Assembly: GCA_022749755.1 (NCBI GenBank)
Contig: CM040441.1
Span: 6,122,890 to 6,186,889 of the forward strand
Origin: Azadirachta indica
Taxonomy: Eukaryota; Streptophyta; Magnoliopsida; Sapindales; Meliaceae
Length of the DNA: 64,000 nt
Direction of reading: 5' to 3'
Positions within the stretch are counted from its first letter, which is position 1. Each line of letters opens with the position of its first letter. This document shows positions 12,593 through 23,284 of this stretch, piece after piece. The notes under the pieces were generated by a model. It saw only the letters and a program-made list of their open reading frames with translations. It was not told where the DNA came from and ran no database searches. Both the position numbers and the translations under genes were made by a program.

Positions 12593-12839
12593 GGAAGGTT
12601 TCCCATGGTGATACCGGCAGAAGTGTTGCATTAGAAAAGTGTGGGAGAATCAGAAATAGAGTTAAGTCAAGTCAGTAAGACATGCCAAGCTCAGACTTGG
12701 ATGGATCCGATCCAAGAGTATGTTCTTGAGAGAAAGCTACCAAGGATACGGAGGAGGCCAGGAAAATTAAGAGTAGGTCCTTGCATTACTTAGTGATTGA
12801 TGGGATACTATATAAATAGGGATTTGGGCTACCATACTT

Positions 12840-13935
12840 ATGATGTGTTGATGAGAAAAAAAACAGATTACATGCTTAGAGAAATCTATATGGGCAATTG
12901 CGGCAATCATAGAGGAGGCAGGACTTTGACCAATCGTAATTTGTGTCAAGGGTATTATTAGTCGACACTACACCGCGATGTGATGAAAACGACTTAATCT
13001 TGCCCTAGTTGTCAATTTCATACAGATATCCCAAGGCAGCCCCCAGAACAGCTTACCCCTTTATTCAACCCACAACCTTTTGCTTAGTAAGGTTTGGATC
13101 TGATCGACCCTCTACCAACTGGCCGTGTTCAGATGAAATATGCGATTATTGCAATCAATTACTTTACAAAATGGGTGGAAGCAGAGCTGCTAGCTACCAT
13201 AATAGAGAATAAAACTGTCGCTTTCGTGAAAGGAAGTATAATCTATTGATTTGGGGTTCCACGTATATTAATAGTTGACAACAGCAAGCAGTTTTATAAT
13301 ACGAGATTTAAAGAATTTTGCAGTAATCTGAGCACTAACTTTAGATTTATATCCCCAGCCCATCGCAAGGCAAATGATCAAATGGAGGAGGTGAACAAGA
13401 TTATCAAAAAGGTGCTAAAAAAGTGACTTGACAACGAGAAAAGGATATGGGTGGACGAATTACCTTAGATCCTTTGGGCCTATCGAACGACAGCGAGAAT
13501 AGCAATCGGTGAGATGCTTTATTCACTGGTGTTCAGCTTTGAAGCAATAACGCTAGTAGAAATAGGGATACCCTTGTTTAGAGTAAAGTACTTTGACAAA
13601 CTTAATAATAACAAGGCAATGGAGTTAAGTTTGCATTTGTTAGCAGAAAAATGGGACCAGACGCTTATCAGAATGACTGTCTACCAATAAAAAGTGGTAA
13701 AGTATTACAACAAGAGGGTCTATTCGAGGGTTTTTCGAGATAGGGATTTAGTGCTGCAACGGATTATCCCAAACATTAAAGTGCTCAAAGAAGAGGCTTT
13801 AGGGGCTAATTAGGAAGGTCCGTATAAAATAATCAGGATCGTCAAGCCAAGAGTTTATAAATTGCAACACCCAAATGGGAAAGAAGTCAAGAAACCATAG
13901 AACGTAGAAATGTTAAAGAAGTATTTTCCTTGAAA
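12840..13935 (+). pseudogene. gypsy integrase remnant
   Basis: Recognisable pieces are GNCGNHRGGRTLTNRN and CPSCQFHTDIP (zinc-binding HHCC region), FTKWVEAELLATI and VDNSKQFYNTRFKEFC (core; the usual DNG is DNS), MEEVNKIIKKVLKK (around the third acidic residue), LWAYRTTAR, VYSRVFRDRDLVLQ, and a C-terminal EGPYKIIRIVKPRVYKLQHP ending with EMLKKYFP. At least eight in-frame stops occur. The C-terminal peptide matches another remnant at 55840-55945. Confidence 0.8.
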
Positions 13936-14430
13936 TAATCATAATTTAAAAAGGTCTAACCTCAGTTCAGATCGCACAGTCATTGCTCGACCATATTACT
14001 TCTGGTTATCATAAAAAGATCTGACCTTAATTCAGATTAACACTACTAATTGATAAGTTGTTAGATTCTGCCTATATTTGAAAATTGTTGTAATCAGGTC
14101 TAACATTAGTTCGGACCAGGCAATAGGTTTCGAGGGAAATAAAGTTCTTTGTTTCAAAATTATCAGAAAACAAATCTGACCTCAATTCAGATCAAATATC
14201 TAATCAATTTTAGATAGTCTTTATTTTGTTAACCTGACCTCAGTTCAAGACGCAAAATGAATAACTAAACCAAAAAATCACTATCACTTGGTCAAGGATA
14301 AATATTATGCCTTCTTAAGCATAAAGTAAAGACTATACATTAGTAGACGAAAAGAATATCTAAATTTTCATTAAAGGTATTTTCATTTACAATGATCGTT
14401 AGAAAAAAAAAAGTAAATTTTACAAAACTA
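13936..14430. repeat. 3' internal region of the gypsy element with degenerate short-period repeats
   Basis: A block close to 'tctgacctcagttcagatc' occurs five times, near 13952, 14018, 14097, 14173 and 14231, at a spacing of 58-79 bp. Such arrays downstream of integrase are a known habit of Tat-lineage elements. The arrays at 47961-48537 and 50135-50341 in the neighbouring element occupy the same relative place. No coding frame was found. Confidence 0.65.
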
Positions 14431-14439
14431 CTAAGTGCC

Positions 14440-14950
14440 TTTCGACGAAGATACTAAGCCAACGGCCGGAGTCACCGAGGTGGCCACGATCGGTTGAGCA
14501 GGATTTGGTTCACCGGGGTCAAGATCCTGAGCAGGCTCTTCTATAAATGTCTCTCCGGTGTCCTCAGTTTCTGACCAATCGGGTTAGGGAATGTTAAGAT
14601 TGTTAAAGAGCTAACACAGGTTAAGATCCTTGTACTTCTTTTAGAAGATCTTGCATGCCAACTCCAAGGCTTTCTTAACAGAGGTGTCGCATTGCTTTTT
14701 TGCCTCGGCCTTAGTGCGAGCAAGTTTATTTTACAGGTCTTTATTAGTGTGAGCAAGATCTGCAGTGCGAGATCCAAGATCGGACACTTAAGCCTCAAGA
14801 TCAGCAATTTTGTCTTTAAGGGTGCTATGTTCACCTGCCCACTTCTTCCTCTCTCTGGTCAACCAAGCCTCAAGTTGTTCCTCCCGTTTCTCTAACTCCC
14901 TCAGCTTTTTCTCCAGTAAATTTTTCTCCAAAGTTAACTAGTTTATTGAT
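14440..14950 (-). pseudogene. Antisense coiled-coil ORF of a Tat-type gypsy element (remnant)
   Basis: Read on the minus strand, 14950 to 14440, it gives a Glu/Lys/Leu-rich coiled coil (LLEKKLRELEKREEQLEAWL, KDKIADLEA), then DLGSRTADLAHTNKDL, KKALELACKIF and an acidic/Pro-rich tail (ETFIEEPAQDLDPGEPNPAQ). Three or four stops break it. The same protein is encoded antisense at 56120-56990. Extra ORFs in the long 3' internal region are known for Tat elements such as Grande; identity with those is inferred. Confidence 0.65.
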
Positions 14951-15084
14951 TTGTACAGATTTACATATGCTATTAAGCATTTTTTTGCACTCCCAATATG
15001 CAAACTACGGTAGTGGAACGCCTACACTATTTAAACAATATGTTAAATAAAGTAATTACAATGAAATAAGAAGAGAAAATTAGA

Positions 15085-15656
15085 GGATTGGAATGTTGTG
15101 AGATGAATAATGAGATATTTATGTGGTACATTCGACTTGAAGCTTTCTTTTGGTGAAGATAAACTTGTTTTACTTGGCTTTACAGATACAGACTTGGCTA
15201 GAGATATTGATTCTCGCAAGCATACTTCCGGTTATCTGATTAACTTTGCAGGGGGAGCTATGTCATGGCAATCTAGATTGCAAAAGTGTGTTGCTCTTTC
15301 AACAACAGAGGCAAAGTTCATTGCAGCAACTGAAGCTTGTAAAGAGTTGCTATGGATGAAAAAGTTTCTTAGGAAACTTAATTTTGAGCAAGAGAGGTAT
15401 ATGTTGTTATGTGACAAACAGAGCACTATTCATCTTAGAAAGAATTCTTCTTTTCACTCAAGATCGAATCATATTGATACTCGTTACCATTAGATACGGG
15501 ATGTGTTAAATGGTAAGTTATTAGATCTTGAGGAAGTTGACACAAAAAATAATGGTGCTGATATGTAGACAAAGGCATTATTGAGGGACAAACTTAAGAC
15601 TTGCCATTTAATTGCCGGAATGATGGGATTCTCTAAATAGTCGTGAGGAGAAGTTT
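15085..15656 (+). pseudogene. Tnt1-like Ty1/copia RNase H and 3' end of pol
   Basis: The frame from 15110 reads MRYLCGTFDLKLSFGEDKL, DTDLARDIDSRKHTSGYL, AMSWQSRLQKCVALSTTEA, ACKELLWMKKFLRKLNFEQE and a degraded CDKQSTIHL (family: CDNQSAIHL), then the SKHIDVRYH-like segment. It ends at 15493, and stops break the tail (GADM*TKALLRDKL). It is truncated on the 5' side near 15085, where it abuts the gypsy remnant, and continues directly into its 3' LTR. Confidence 0.88.
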
Positions 15657-16348
15657 TGTTGGGTTGGACTTCACTCCTATTTAGAGAAGGCACAATTTTG
15701 AAACCCACATGGTTAAAAGGATTTTAGGTTTGTTTTGTAGTTATATAAGGCGTGTGTGTGAGAAAAGCAGTGCAAGCCATAAGACAGAAAGACAGCACTT
15801 TTTCAAAAAATTTCAGTTCTGCGCAATTTCCATTAAGCTAACAATCAGGTGGCGATTTGAACTCCATTTTAACTCAAATTTTACGTGGAGATTCTACACA
15901 CATAGTTCTTGATTATGGACTGTGTGATTGACCATCAGAGCTCTTTAGCACATTCAAAATTTACGTTTACAGCAGCTCTGATTTTCAAAATTTTTCTACA
16001 GTTTTATTTTGGCTCTTGCACTTTAGTGTTCATCTATTGGTATATTTGGTGAGGTTTTTCTTTGGCTCTCACTTTGTGGTTGAGTTCTTATTTGTTTCTA
16101 AGACTATAATCTTGGAAAAAGACTCTAATACTTCTTATTTGGTGATAGTGAAAAATTTTTCTACCGTACTTTTTTATTCTCACTCACATTGAGGGGGAGA
16201 TTTTTCCACGTAAATTTTGTGTCTCTTATGTTTTTAACTTGATTATTATTACTGTTCTTATAAATTTGATTTACTTGATTACCTCATCTTGATTCAAGTA
16301 AATAGGAAGAATTAAATTTGTACTAGTTTCTCTTATTTCGTCCTAACA
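15657..16348 (+). repeat. 3' LTR of the Tnt1-like copia element
   Basis: It begins with TGTTGGG after 'gtgaggagaagttt' and ends CCTAACA, giving a TG...CA LTR of about 692 bp with a 7-bp imperfect terminal inverted repeat. The next bases (gaaga) would be the right target-site copy, but the left one is lost. It contains AG- and T-rich U3/R-like sequence. A copia-like purine run 'attgagggggaga' occurs inside at about 16188-16201. Confidence 0.7.
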
Positions 16349-16384
16349 GAAGACACTTCTCAAACATTATTTTCATCAAATTAG

Positions 16385-16740
16385 ATGGAAAACTGAATAA
16401 GACAAAGTAATCTATCGATGGAAAACTGGCAAGTCCTCTGGTTTCCAATTTCCTAGAAACTGTAGATGTCTAAATTGGTAAAACCAATTCCATAACCGTC
16501 TCAAGCATTCCAAACCGGAAGATCAATACATATATATATATATTTCAAAAGAAAATTGTAGGCTTACCTTTAGCCATGAAAGAATAGTACTGAGATACTT
16601 AGCTGCAAGAATGACTAAATCAGTATCCAGAATATCACCATTGGCAAGCTCTATTCTGCATGGAGAGAACCTTCTGATTCCAAGAACAACTTTAATTTTA
16701 CTAGATCTGATGTTCAAAATAATTCGTTGAATACCAGGCA
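16385..16740 (-). pseudogene. YUCCA-like flavin monooxygenase exon remnant, copy A
   Basis: Minus strand: SSKIKVVLGIRRFSPCRIEL, then ANGDILDTDLVILAAKYLST and ILSWLK, followed by a splice-donor-like AAAG|GTAAGC at about 16567. Family knowledge: YUCCA indole-3-pyruvate monooxygenases have a strand-linker ending in ATGYRSNVPxWL with an intron shortly after. A second piece reading YGIGFTNLD near 16462-16490 may be the next exon (GLYAVGFT in the family), with a stop nearby. It lies downstream of TNL-A, and a paralogous piece lies downstream of TNL-C. Confidence 0.6.
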
Positions 16741-17197
16741 GGCGAAGGTTATATTATATCATTAAAAAGCTATATTTATGGGCTGAAGAGGTGTTTATTT
16801 TCAATGTAAAGCAAAAGATATATTGGCCAATATTACCATTGTGCAATGCACTAAACTAGAGATGGTAAAAGATCTAGTAGAAAACAAGGACTTCTCCAAA
16901 ATAATTGGGCATAGCCTTCTATTTTTCTGGTGGAAAAGACTAGATTCAACAAAAAGCTCAAGCATAATCAAACACTGATAAAAGCCTGTGATGACAAGAA
17001 GTCTAGATTCATTATGTTTTAACACTGAAAATTGGATTAATGAATCAAATCAACAAGATAGGAATATTGCATGAACAAATGAATATGGAAAAAACTCTTT
17101 GAAATCACATCGTACGTATAAACGATGAACCTTGCATCACCTTGTACAATTGAACACACGAGATCATCAGAAGAGACTTAAAAGAGGATTCTTTTCT
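16741..17197. other. 3' flank of TNL-A, part of a segmental duplication
   Basis: Positions 16790-17100 align almost base for base with 33925-34240, including 'ttcaatgtaaagca', 'agatatattggcca', 'ctaaactagagatggtaaaag' and 'ttcaacaaaaagctcaagc'. No reading frame is common to both. It serves as the conserved downstream flank of both TNL copies. Confidence 0.75.
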
Positions 17198-18724
17198 TCA
17201 GGACTCTTTAGCCCTACAAACTAAACGTCGAAAGAATCTAACTGATCTGTTGCTGAGGAATGTTGATTTTCTTCTCGTCAGATCTGCCGATACTTCAACT
17301 TCAATGGTAGTTGAAGTCGTGCTTGCCTCATCTTGAATTTCATTATTTGTGGTAGTTACACGCCTGCTTGCCTCATCCTGAAATTCACTAAGGCAATTTC
17401 CTGCATTTTTTTTCACTTGATGGTAGTATGTTTATAGTAAAACTGTTGGGTTTTGTCTTAATAGGATCTGCATAGATTGGACGCACCCTACAACGTTCCA
17501 ACTTTGGCCGCCTTTCTCCTGATTTGTGCAAAGAGTCAATGGAGAAATCAAACGAGACATCATCAGATAGCCCAACAATCGAACAGGGCTCAAATACAGG
17601 ATAAACATGTCACCGATCTTCATACTTGTACCCCTCAACTCAACGGTTCTTGAAAATAAAATCCCTATCAACATGATTGGTTTTAGAAAATGTCTCAGTT
17701 TTAAAACGATATTTACATATAACTGCATAATCCTTGCCAGTGATATAATCGTTAATAATATCGTCATCCGTGCATAATCCAACAACAAAACAAAAAGCAA
17801 ATCCAATGAAGTTTCTGTCACAACAGAGCTCCGACTTTTTAATATGTATTGAAGATCCTGAATTTTGAATGCTGAACCAATGAGGAATTCGGCTTCCAGG
17901 TAAGCAAATGGTAACTCCACAGGGTACAAGAATTTCCTCTAATTAATTAATATATATGAAAATATTGAATTTTGATATAACAAAAAGAACGATATATGGA
18001 GAAAGAGAATAATTACATACCTTTTCATAAAATTGTCTGAGTGATGCAATCATCATATGCTGAATCCATAATTGTGAGTCCAAAGTAATGTCGTATAATT
18101 TTGGGCAATTACTAAAGTTTAGGTCCATATGCATGACATCCTTATTATGAAAGTAGCATTGGCAAAAGTTTTTTAGTACTGATGCATTTAATTCTTTCAG
18201 ATGTGAAGGAAGCTCCGGCAAAAATTAAGCATTTTGCAATTCGTTGCTTCTAAACGAAATGGACAGAGTGGAAGCTCTAGTAATGATTGAAGCATTTTGC
18301 ATTTTCTAAAGATAAGTTCTCTCAGCTTAGACACTTGTTTGATACTTGCAGGTAAAGTTTCAAAGTTATTTCCCTGTAGATTTAACCTTTCCAAGGACAG
18401 CAGGCAACCAATATCTTGCGGTATTTCAATTATCCCACAATCGTCTAATTTCAGCTTTTTCAAAGAAGATAAACCTGACAATGAAGGCAATACCAAACCT
18501 TGGCATCCAGAAAGTAAGTTCCACCAGTTGCTTTATATCTGTGATAGAGGATGGTAATTGATAGATGGCTGATCTATTTCCATAAATGAACTTCAAAGAT
18601 TTTAAATTCCCCAAGCTATCTGGCAACCTATAAAGTTTAGAGCAAGACATCATGCTCAAAGTTTTAAGCCCTACGTTTTGTATTGAAGATGGAAGCTCGT
18701 AAACAGATGTAGATTGTAAACCAC
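17198..18724 (-). pseudogene. TNL-A 3' half: distal LRRs and C-terminal C-JID domain (broken)
   Basis: This is the paralogue of TNL-C exons 4 and 5. Exon 5 (about 17937-17198) encodes the post-LRR C-JID region, with readable CGVTICLPGSRIPHWF, SSIHIKKSELCCDRNFIGFA and a final RRLVCRAKES. Stops and a frameshift break it, and an unrelated frame at 17432-17929 is only its shadow. Exon 4 resumes at 18021 (AAAAG|GTATGT donor) and encodes LRRs such as PQDIGCLLSLERLNLQGNNF and ELPSHLKELNASVLKNFCQ, again with frameshifts. The LRR exon is cut at 18724 by a copia element and continues at 23290. It is the 3' part of a dead TIR-NB-ARC-LRR immune receptor. Confidence 0.85.
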
Positions 18725-18978
18725 TGTTAAAACAGCAAAGAAGACTATCTTTTCATTAAAACCAGAAAATATATACACACAGGCATATCCTTCCAAAGAC
18801 AAAAAAACTCCTTAAATCACCATCAACCATACCTAATATTTTGACTTTTACAACTGAGAAAACATATTCCTCAAAATATGGATTTCCATTCCTTTTCAGC
18901 TAAATTAAGTAAGATTTAAACATTCTAACTTAACTTAACATGTAAAAAGTACCAAAACAAAGTCTCATTACATCAACA
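18725..18978 (-). repeat. 3' LTR of the inserted copia element
   Basis: It is 254 bp, starts TGTTAAAACAGC and ends ACATCAACA on the plus strand. It abuts target-site copy ACCAC at 18720-18724. Compared with the other LTR it has about 11 substitutions and lacks one T in an A/T run. Confidence 0.93.
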
Positions 18979-21900
18979 CTGCTCCTTGGGATTTTGTTTT
19001 GAGACTCCAAGCTTTTCTTTAAGCTTTTCAAATCTGGTTTTAGGCAAAGCTTTTGTCAGAATATTTGCCACCTGCTCTTCAGACTTATAGTGAATGAGGC
19101 ACACTTTCTTATCCTTTTCTGCTTCTCTCAAGAAGTGAAACCTAACTTTCATATGCTTAGTTTTTCCATGCTGCACTGGATTTTTTGCAATAACAATAGC
19201 TGACTTGCTATCACAAAAGATTGGACTAGCATTGATCTGTTTGAAGCCTAAATCAGTGAGCATTTTTCTTAACCAAATGCATTGATTTGCACCTACTGCA
19301 GTTGTAATAAACTCTACTTCAGTTGTTGATTGCGCCACAACATCTTGCTTCTTAGAACACCAAGAAAACATTCCAAAACCAATTAAAAACACATAACCTG
19401 AAGTGCTTTTTCCATCATCAACATAACCAGCCCAATCACTATCAATATAGCCAAACAAACTCAGTTCTCTTTTAGGTCTAAACCAAATACCGAAGTCGTA
19501 TGTGCCTTTCAAGTACCTCAACACCCTTCGACCAGCTCCGAAATGCACTTGACTTGGATTTTGCATAAATCTTGAAAGCAAACTAGCATCAGACATAATG
19601 TCAAGTCTTGTTGTAGTTAAATACAATTAACTTCCCACAAGGCTTCTACAACTGAATGTATTAGCTCTTGCATCTCCATCAAACTAGGACAACTTTTGAT
19701 TCACTATAAGTGGTTTTTTATAAGTTTACAATGTTGCATTCGAAACTTCTTTAGCAGATTAATGACATATGCTTGCTGTAAAACAAAAACACCTTCAGCT
19801 GTTTGATGAAGCCAAGGAAGAACTTGATCTCACCTAAGTCTGTCATTTCAAACCTCTGATACAGCTGCTGCTTGAAAACATTCACATCATCAATTTTGCT
19901 ACCAATTATTAACAAATCATCAATATATATTGACACAATTGAGTATCAATAGAAGGAGATGTTTTGATGTAAAGAGTAGCATCATTACAGCTCCTCCTAA
20001 AACTAGAATCACAAAGAAATTAATCAATCTTGCTATACCAGGCCCTTGGTGCTTGTTTCAGGCCATAAAATGCCTTGTGCAGCTTGTAGACTTTGTCCTC
20101 CTCTTCATTAATTTTAAAACCTTCTGGTTGCTCAATAAAAAACTCTTCCTTTAGATGACCATTGAGAAAAGCAAATTTGATATCAAGATGGAAGATTTTC
20201 CATCCATTTTGGGCAGCTAAAGCAAAGAGCAATTTAATTGTATCAATCTTGGCAATAGGAGCAAAAGTGTCTCCATAATCAGTACCTAGTTGCTGAGCAT
20301 ACCCTTTCACAACAAGCCTTGCTTTATGCTTATGTACAGAGCCATCTGCATTAAACTTAGTTCTATACACCCACTTTACACCAACAACTTGTTTATGCAA
20401 AGGCCTATCAACCAATACCCAAGTTTTGTTCTTTTCTATCATAGCAATCTCATCTCTTATAGCAGTATTCCACTCCTCACGGTTGGATACTTCCAAGAAG
20501 TTTGAAGGATCAACCGTAGCAACATTGCACCTTACATACATATCTGATAGACTACATGTTCTTAGCACTGGGGAATCTATTGTGCTTTGAACATCTGCTT
20601 CATCCACTCTAATCATCTCTTAAACAACATCTCTATGTAAATTTGAGCTTCCAACTTGTCTTAAAGAGGCTGGAATAATTTTAGCATCCAATTCTTGCCA
20701 ATGCCATTTTGAGCTTTCATCTACCTTTACATCTCTACTAACAACAATCTTTCTATTCTCTAAATAAAAAATTCTATACCCCTTTATTTGATTGCTATAA
20801 CCAAGGAAAATACCCTTTCTTACCTTTTTAGAGAGCTTATCCCTCTTGACATCAGGTACATGGACATAACATACTGATCCGAAAACTTTAAGGTGCCTAA
20901 CAGAAGGTTTTAAGTCGCTTCAGGCTTCAATAGGTGTTTTCCAATCTACGGCATGGGTTGGCAATCAATTTTGTAAGTATACTAAAGTGTTTACAGCTTC
21001 TGTTTAGTACTTCTTAGACAAGTTCTTCTCATGTAGCATACTCCTTGCCATCTCGAGAAGAGTTCTATTCTTTTTCTCACACACTCCATTCTGTTGTAGT
21101 GAATAAGGCACTGTCAATTGATGTTGAATTCCAGCATTTTCACAGAATTTTACAAACTCATTTGAGATGTATTTCTTCCCATTATCAATTCTTAACTTCT
21201 TCACCTTGAAACCACTTTGTGTTTCAACTAAAGACTTAAATTTCTTAAAGCAAGAAAATATTTCAAATTTTCTGTTCATGAAATAAACCAATGTCATTCT
21301 AGTCAAGTCATCAACAAACAAGATGAAATACTTGTTTTGGTTCAAGGATGGAGTTTGCATAGGCCCACACACATCTAAGTGCAGTAGTTCCAGCTTCTCA
21401 GTAGCTCTCCACTTAGCTTAAGATGGGAAGGGAAACCTATAGAGTTTTCCCATTTGGCAACTTTCATAAACTTCATTACATATATCTATAGGAGACATAT
21501 CATCTACCAGGCATTTCTCTTGCAAAAACTTCAAAGATTTGAAGTTTACATGACTAAATCTCTTATGCCACAACCAAGACTCATCAACAACAGTTTTGCA
21601 TGCAAGAGAAGTGTTTGAATGCCAATTAATAGTGAAGCTTTTATCAGTCATAGGCACAACAACTACCTTATCTCTAAAAGAATCAGATATAACACATGAC
21701 TTATCTTTAAAAAACAAAGAATATCCTTTATGCATCATTTGCCCAACACTAAGCAAGTTTTGGTCCAAATTAGGAATCAACAACACATTATTTATAAACT
21801 TTATCCCTTTTAAGGTTGGAATAGAAATTGTACCTTTTCCAACAGATTCAATGATTTCACCATTTCCTAGCCTGACTGGAATTCTGACTAAAGTATCCAA

Positions 21901-22000
21901 AGTGTTGAAAAATTCTGAGTTTGAAGTCATGTGATTTGTACAGCTACTATTTAGTAGCCATGAATGTTTATCAGGAGCTTCTCTTGATTGAATAACCATA
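18973..22000 (-). pseudogene. copia pol: protease/GAG-pre-integrase, integrase, RT, RNase H
   Basis: Most of pol stays in one frame. In order: GAG-pre-integrase (SWLWHKRFSHVNFKSLKFL), integrase core with FVDDLTRM, RIDNGKKYIS and NGVCEKKNRT, where the last two acidic residues have 35 residues between them (D-35-E), and RT with VVGVKWVYRTKFNADG, ARLVVKGYAQQ and HLDIKFAFLNGHL. YIDDLLIIGSKIDD (19936 down) is reached in a shifted frame. RNase H follows (GYIDSDWAGYVDDGKSTSGY, AQSTTEVEF, CDSKSAIVIAKNP) and ends QNPKEQC at 18973. In-frame stops include the positions of FWAEAV and EAWSDL, where Trp codons appear to have become stops. It is not autonomous now. Confidence 0.9.
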
Positions 22001-22985
22001 AATAAGTGATCTTTGGGTTGTTTTTCCTCTACTACATTTGTTTGTTGTTTTTGTTGGATATGTTGTGGTAGGAAATGTTGATTTTGCTGCCTTTTTAGTT
22101 TACAATACTTGGCAATATGTCCAAGTTTCTTGCAAACTCTACACTGAGCCTTCTTCCTATAACTAGTTTCATGATGATTAGTCTTCTTGCAGTGACTACA
22201 AAGAGGAAATCTTCCTTTCCCTGACTCCCTTTGTTCAGCTTCACCAGCCTTACCTCTATGACTTTTATCACCAGATGGTTTCTTGTCATCCTTGGAGCTG
22301 AATGACCTTGTGTACTTGGCTTGAAAGGCCCCTTCAGATTGGCTTTCTGATCTGACAAAAGTCCTTTATTCTTGAACTTGTAGCTTACTAATCAACTCTA
22401 TAACAGTAAGGCTTTTAAGGTCATGAGACTCCTCAATAGCTAATACTTTGGCCTCAAACTTTTCTGAGAGACTTATCAGCATCTTTTCTACTATCTTGTA
22501 TTGCTCAATCACTCTCCAAATAATCTCATCTGGTTTACAAGATCCATTACTTTGGAAGAGTAATCTTTGATTGTCTCTACCTTTTTCATCTTCAAATTCT
22601 CAAACTCTCTTTTTAGAGTAAGCAACCTAATTGCCTTTACCCTGTCATTGCCTTCATTTTATTCCTTCAACTGATCCCATACTTCCTTTGCTGTCTCAAG
22701 GGCTATGATTCCAGTAAAAACATGATCTGCCAAAGTAGAATGTAACACAGTAAGAGTATTGTCTTTCTTGAGCAACTCTTCCTAGTATTGCTTCATTTGT
22801 GCAATAGTTGGGTTTGCTCTAAGAGAAGGGGGATCTTTACCTGTCTCAACAGCATCCCACAAACCCAGAGACTTCAAGTAAGACCTCATCTTGACGACCC
22901 AAATATGATAGTTTTCCCCTGTGAACATTGGTACAGCAAGGTAGGAAGTGTTTCCTGATAGCCTTTCAACACTCTACTTTTCTTG
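22001..22985 (-). pseudogene. copia gag region with CCHC-type zinc knuckle
   Basis: On the minus strand the region upstream of pol carries a nucleocapsid-like stretch around 22200-22080 (CSHCKKTNHHETSYRKKAQC-like, then CRVCKKLGHIAKYC), two Cys/His knuckles read partly in different frames. Upstream are Lys/Glu-rich capsid segments such as VTQLKKFEFEDEK-like and a SLVSFEEAK-like stretch. Stops and shifts break the frame. The domain content is what copia gag normally has. Confidence 0.7.
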
Positions 22986-23015
22986 CACTAATAGTCCCGT
23001 GAAGAACATTCAATG

Positions 23016-23027
23016 GCTCTGATACCA
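23016..23027 (-). other. Primer-binding site (initiator tRNA-Met)
   Basis: On the minus strand the sequence TGGTATCAGAGC follows the 5' LTR after two bases. This is the standard primer-binding site complementary to the 3' end of plant initiator tRNA-Met, used to start minus-strand cDNA synthesis. Confidence 0.92.
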
Positions 23028-23029
23028 TT

Positions 23030-23284
23030 TGTTAAAACAGCAAAGAAGACTATCTTTTTATTAAAACTAGAAAATATATACACACAGGCATATCTTTCCA
23101 AAGACAAAAAAATCTCCTTAAATCACCATCAACCATACCTAATACTTTGACTTTTACAACTAAGGAAATATATTCCTCAAAATATGGATTGCCATTGCTT
23201 TTCAACTAAATTAAGTAAGATTTAAACATTCTAACTTAACTTAACATGTAAAAAGTACCAAAACAAAGTCTCATTACATCAACA
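23030..23284 (-). repeat. 5' LTR of the inserted copia element
   Basis: It is 255 bp with the same ends as the LTR at 18725-18978. It abuts target-site copy ACCAC at 23285-23289. Transcription of the element would start here on the minus strand. Confidence 0.93.

Larger units (their letters stand above)
11580..15010 (+). mobile_element. Decayed Ty3/gypsy element, Tat lineage, 5'-truncated
   Basis: The order is RT tail, first RNase H, second (archaeal-type) RNase H, integrase, a 3' region with short repeats, then an antisense coiled-coil frame. A dual RNase H is established as typical of the plant Tat lineage. Many stops and frameshifts break pol. Neither LTR was found. The right side is cut by the copia remnant that starts near 15085, and the left edge is indistinct between about 11450 and 11600. 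Confidence 0.8.
18725..23284 (-). mobile_element. Complete Ty1/copia LTR retrotransposon inserted in TNL-A
   Basis: The element is 4,560 bp. LTRs of 254 and 255 bp are bounded by TGTTAA...TCAACA. A perfect 5-bp target-site duplication, ACCAC, lies at 18720-18724 and 23285-23289. The primer-binding site TGGTATCAGAGC (initiator tRNA-Met) follows the 5' LTR, and a purine-rich AAGGAGCAG lies before the 3' LTR. The internal region encodes gag, protease, integrase, RT and RNase H on the minus strand, with several nonsense codons. By eye the LTRs differ at about 11 sites plus one indel (about 95% identity), so the insertion is fairly recent. It splits the LRR exon of TNL-A. Confidence 0.95.

Noticed and set aside
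14541..14834. 97-codon minus-strand frame within the gypsy 3' region
   Set aside because: The paralogous sequence at 56120-56990 supports a different minus-strand frame (the coiled coil) as the real one.
17432..17929. 165-codon minus-strand frame at the TNL-A 3' end
   Set aside because: It is a shadow: the adjacent frame aligns with the C-JID exon of TNL-C, whereas this frame gives no family sequence.
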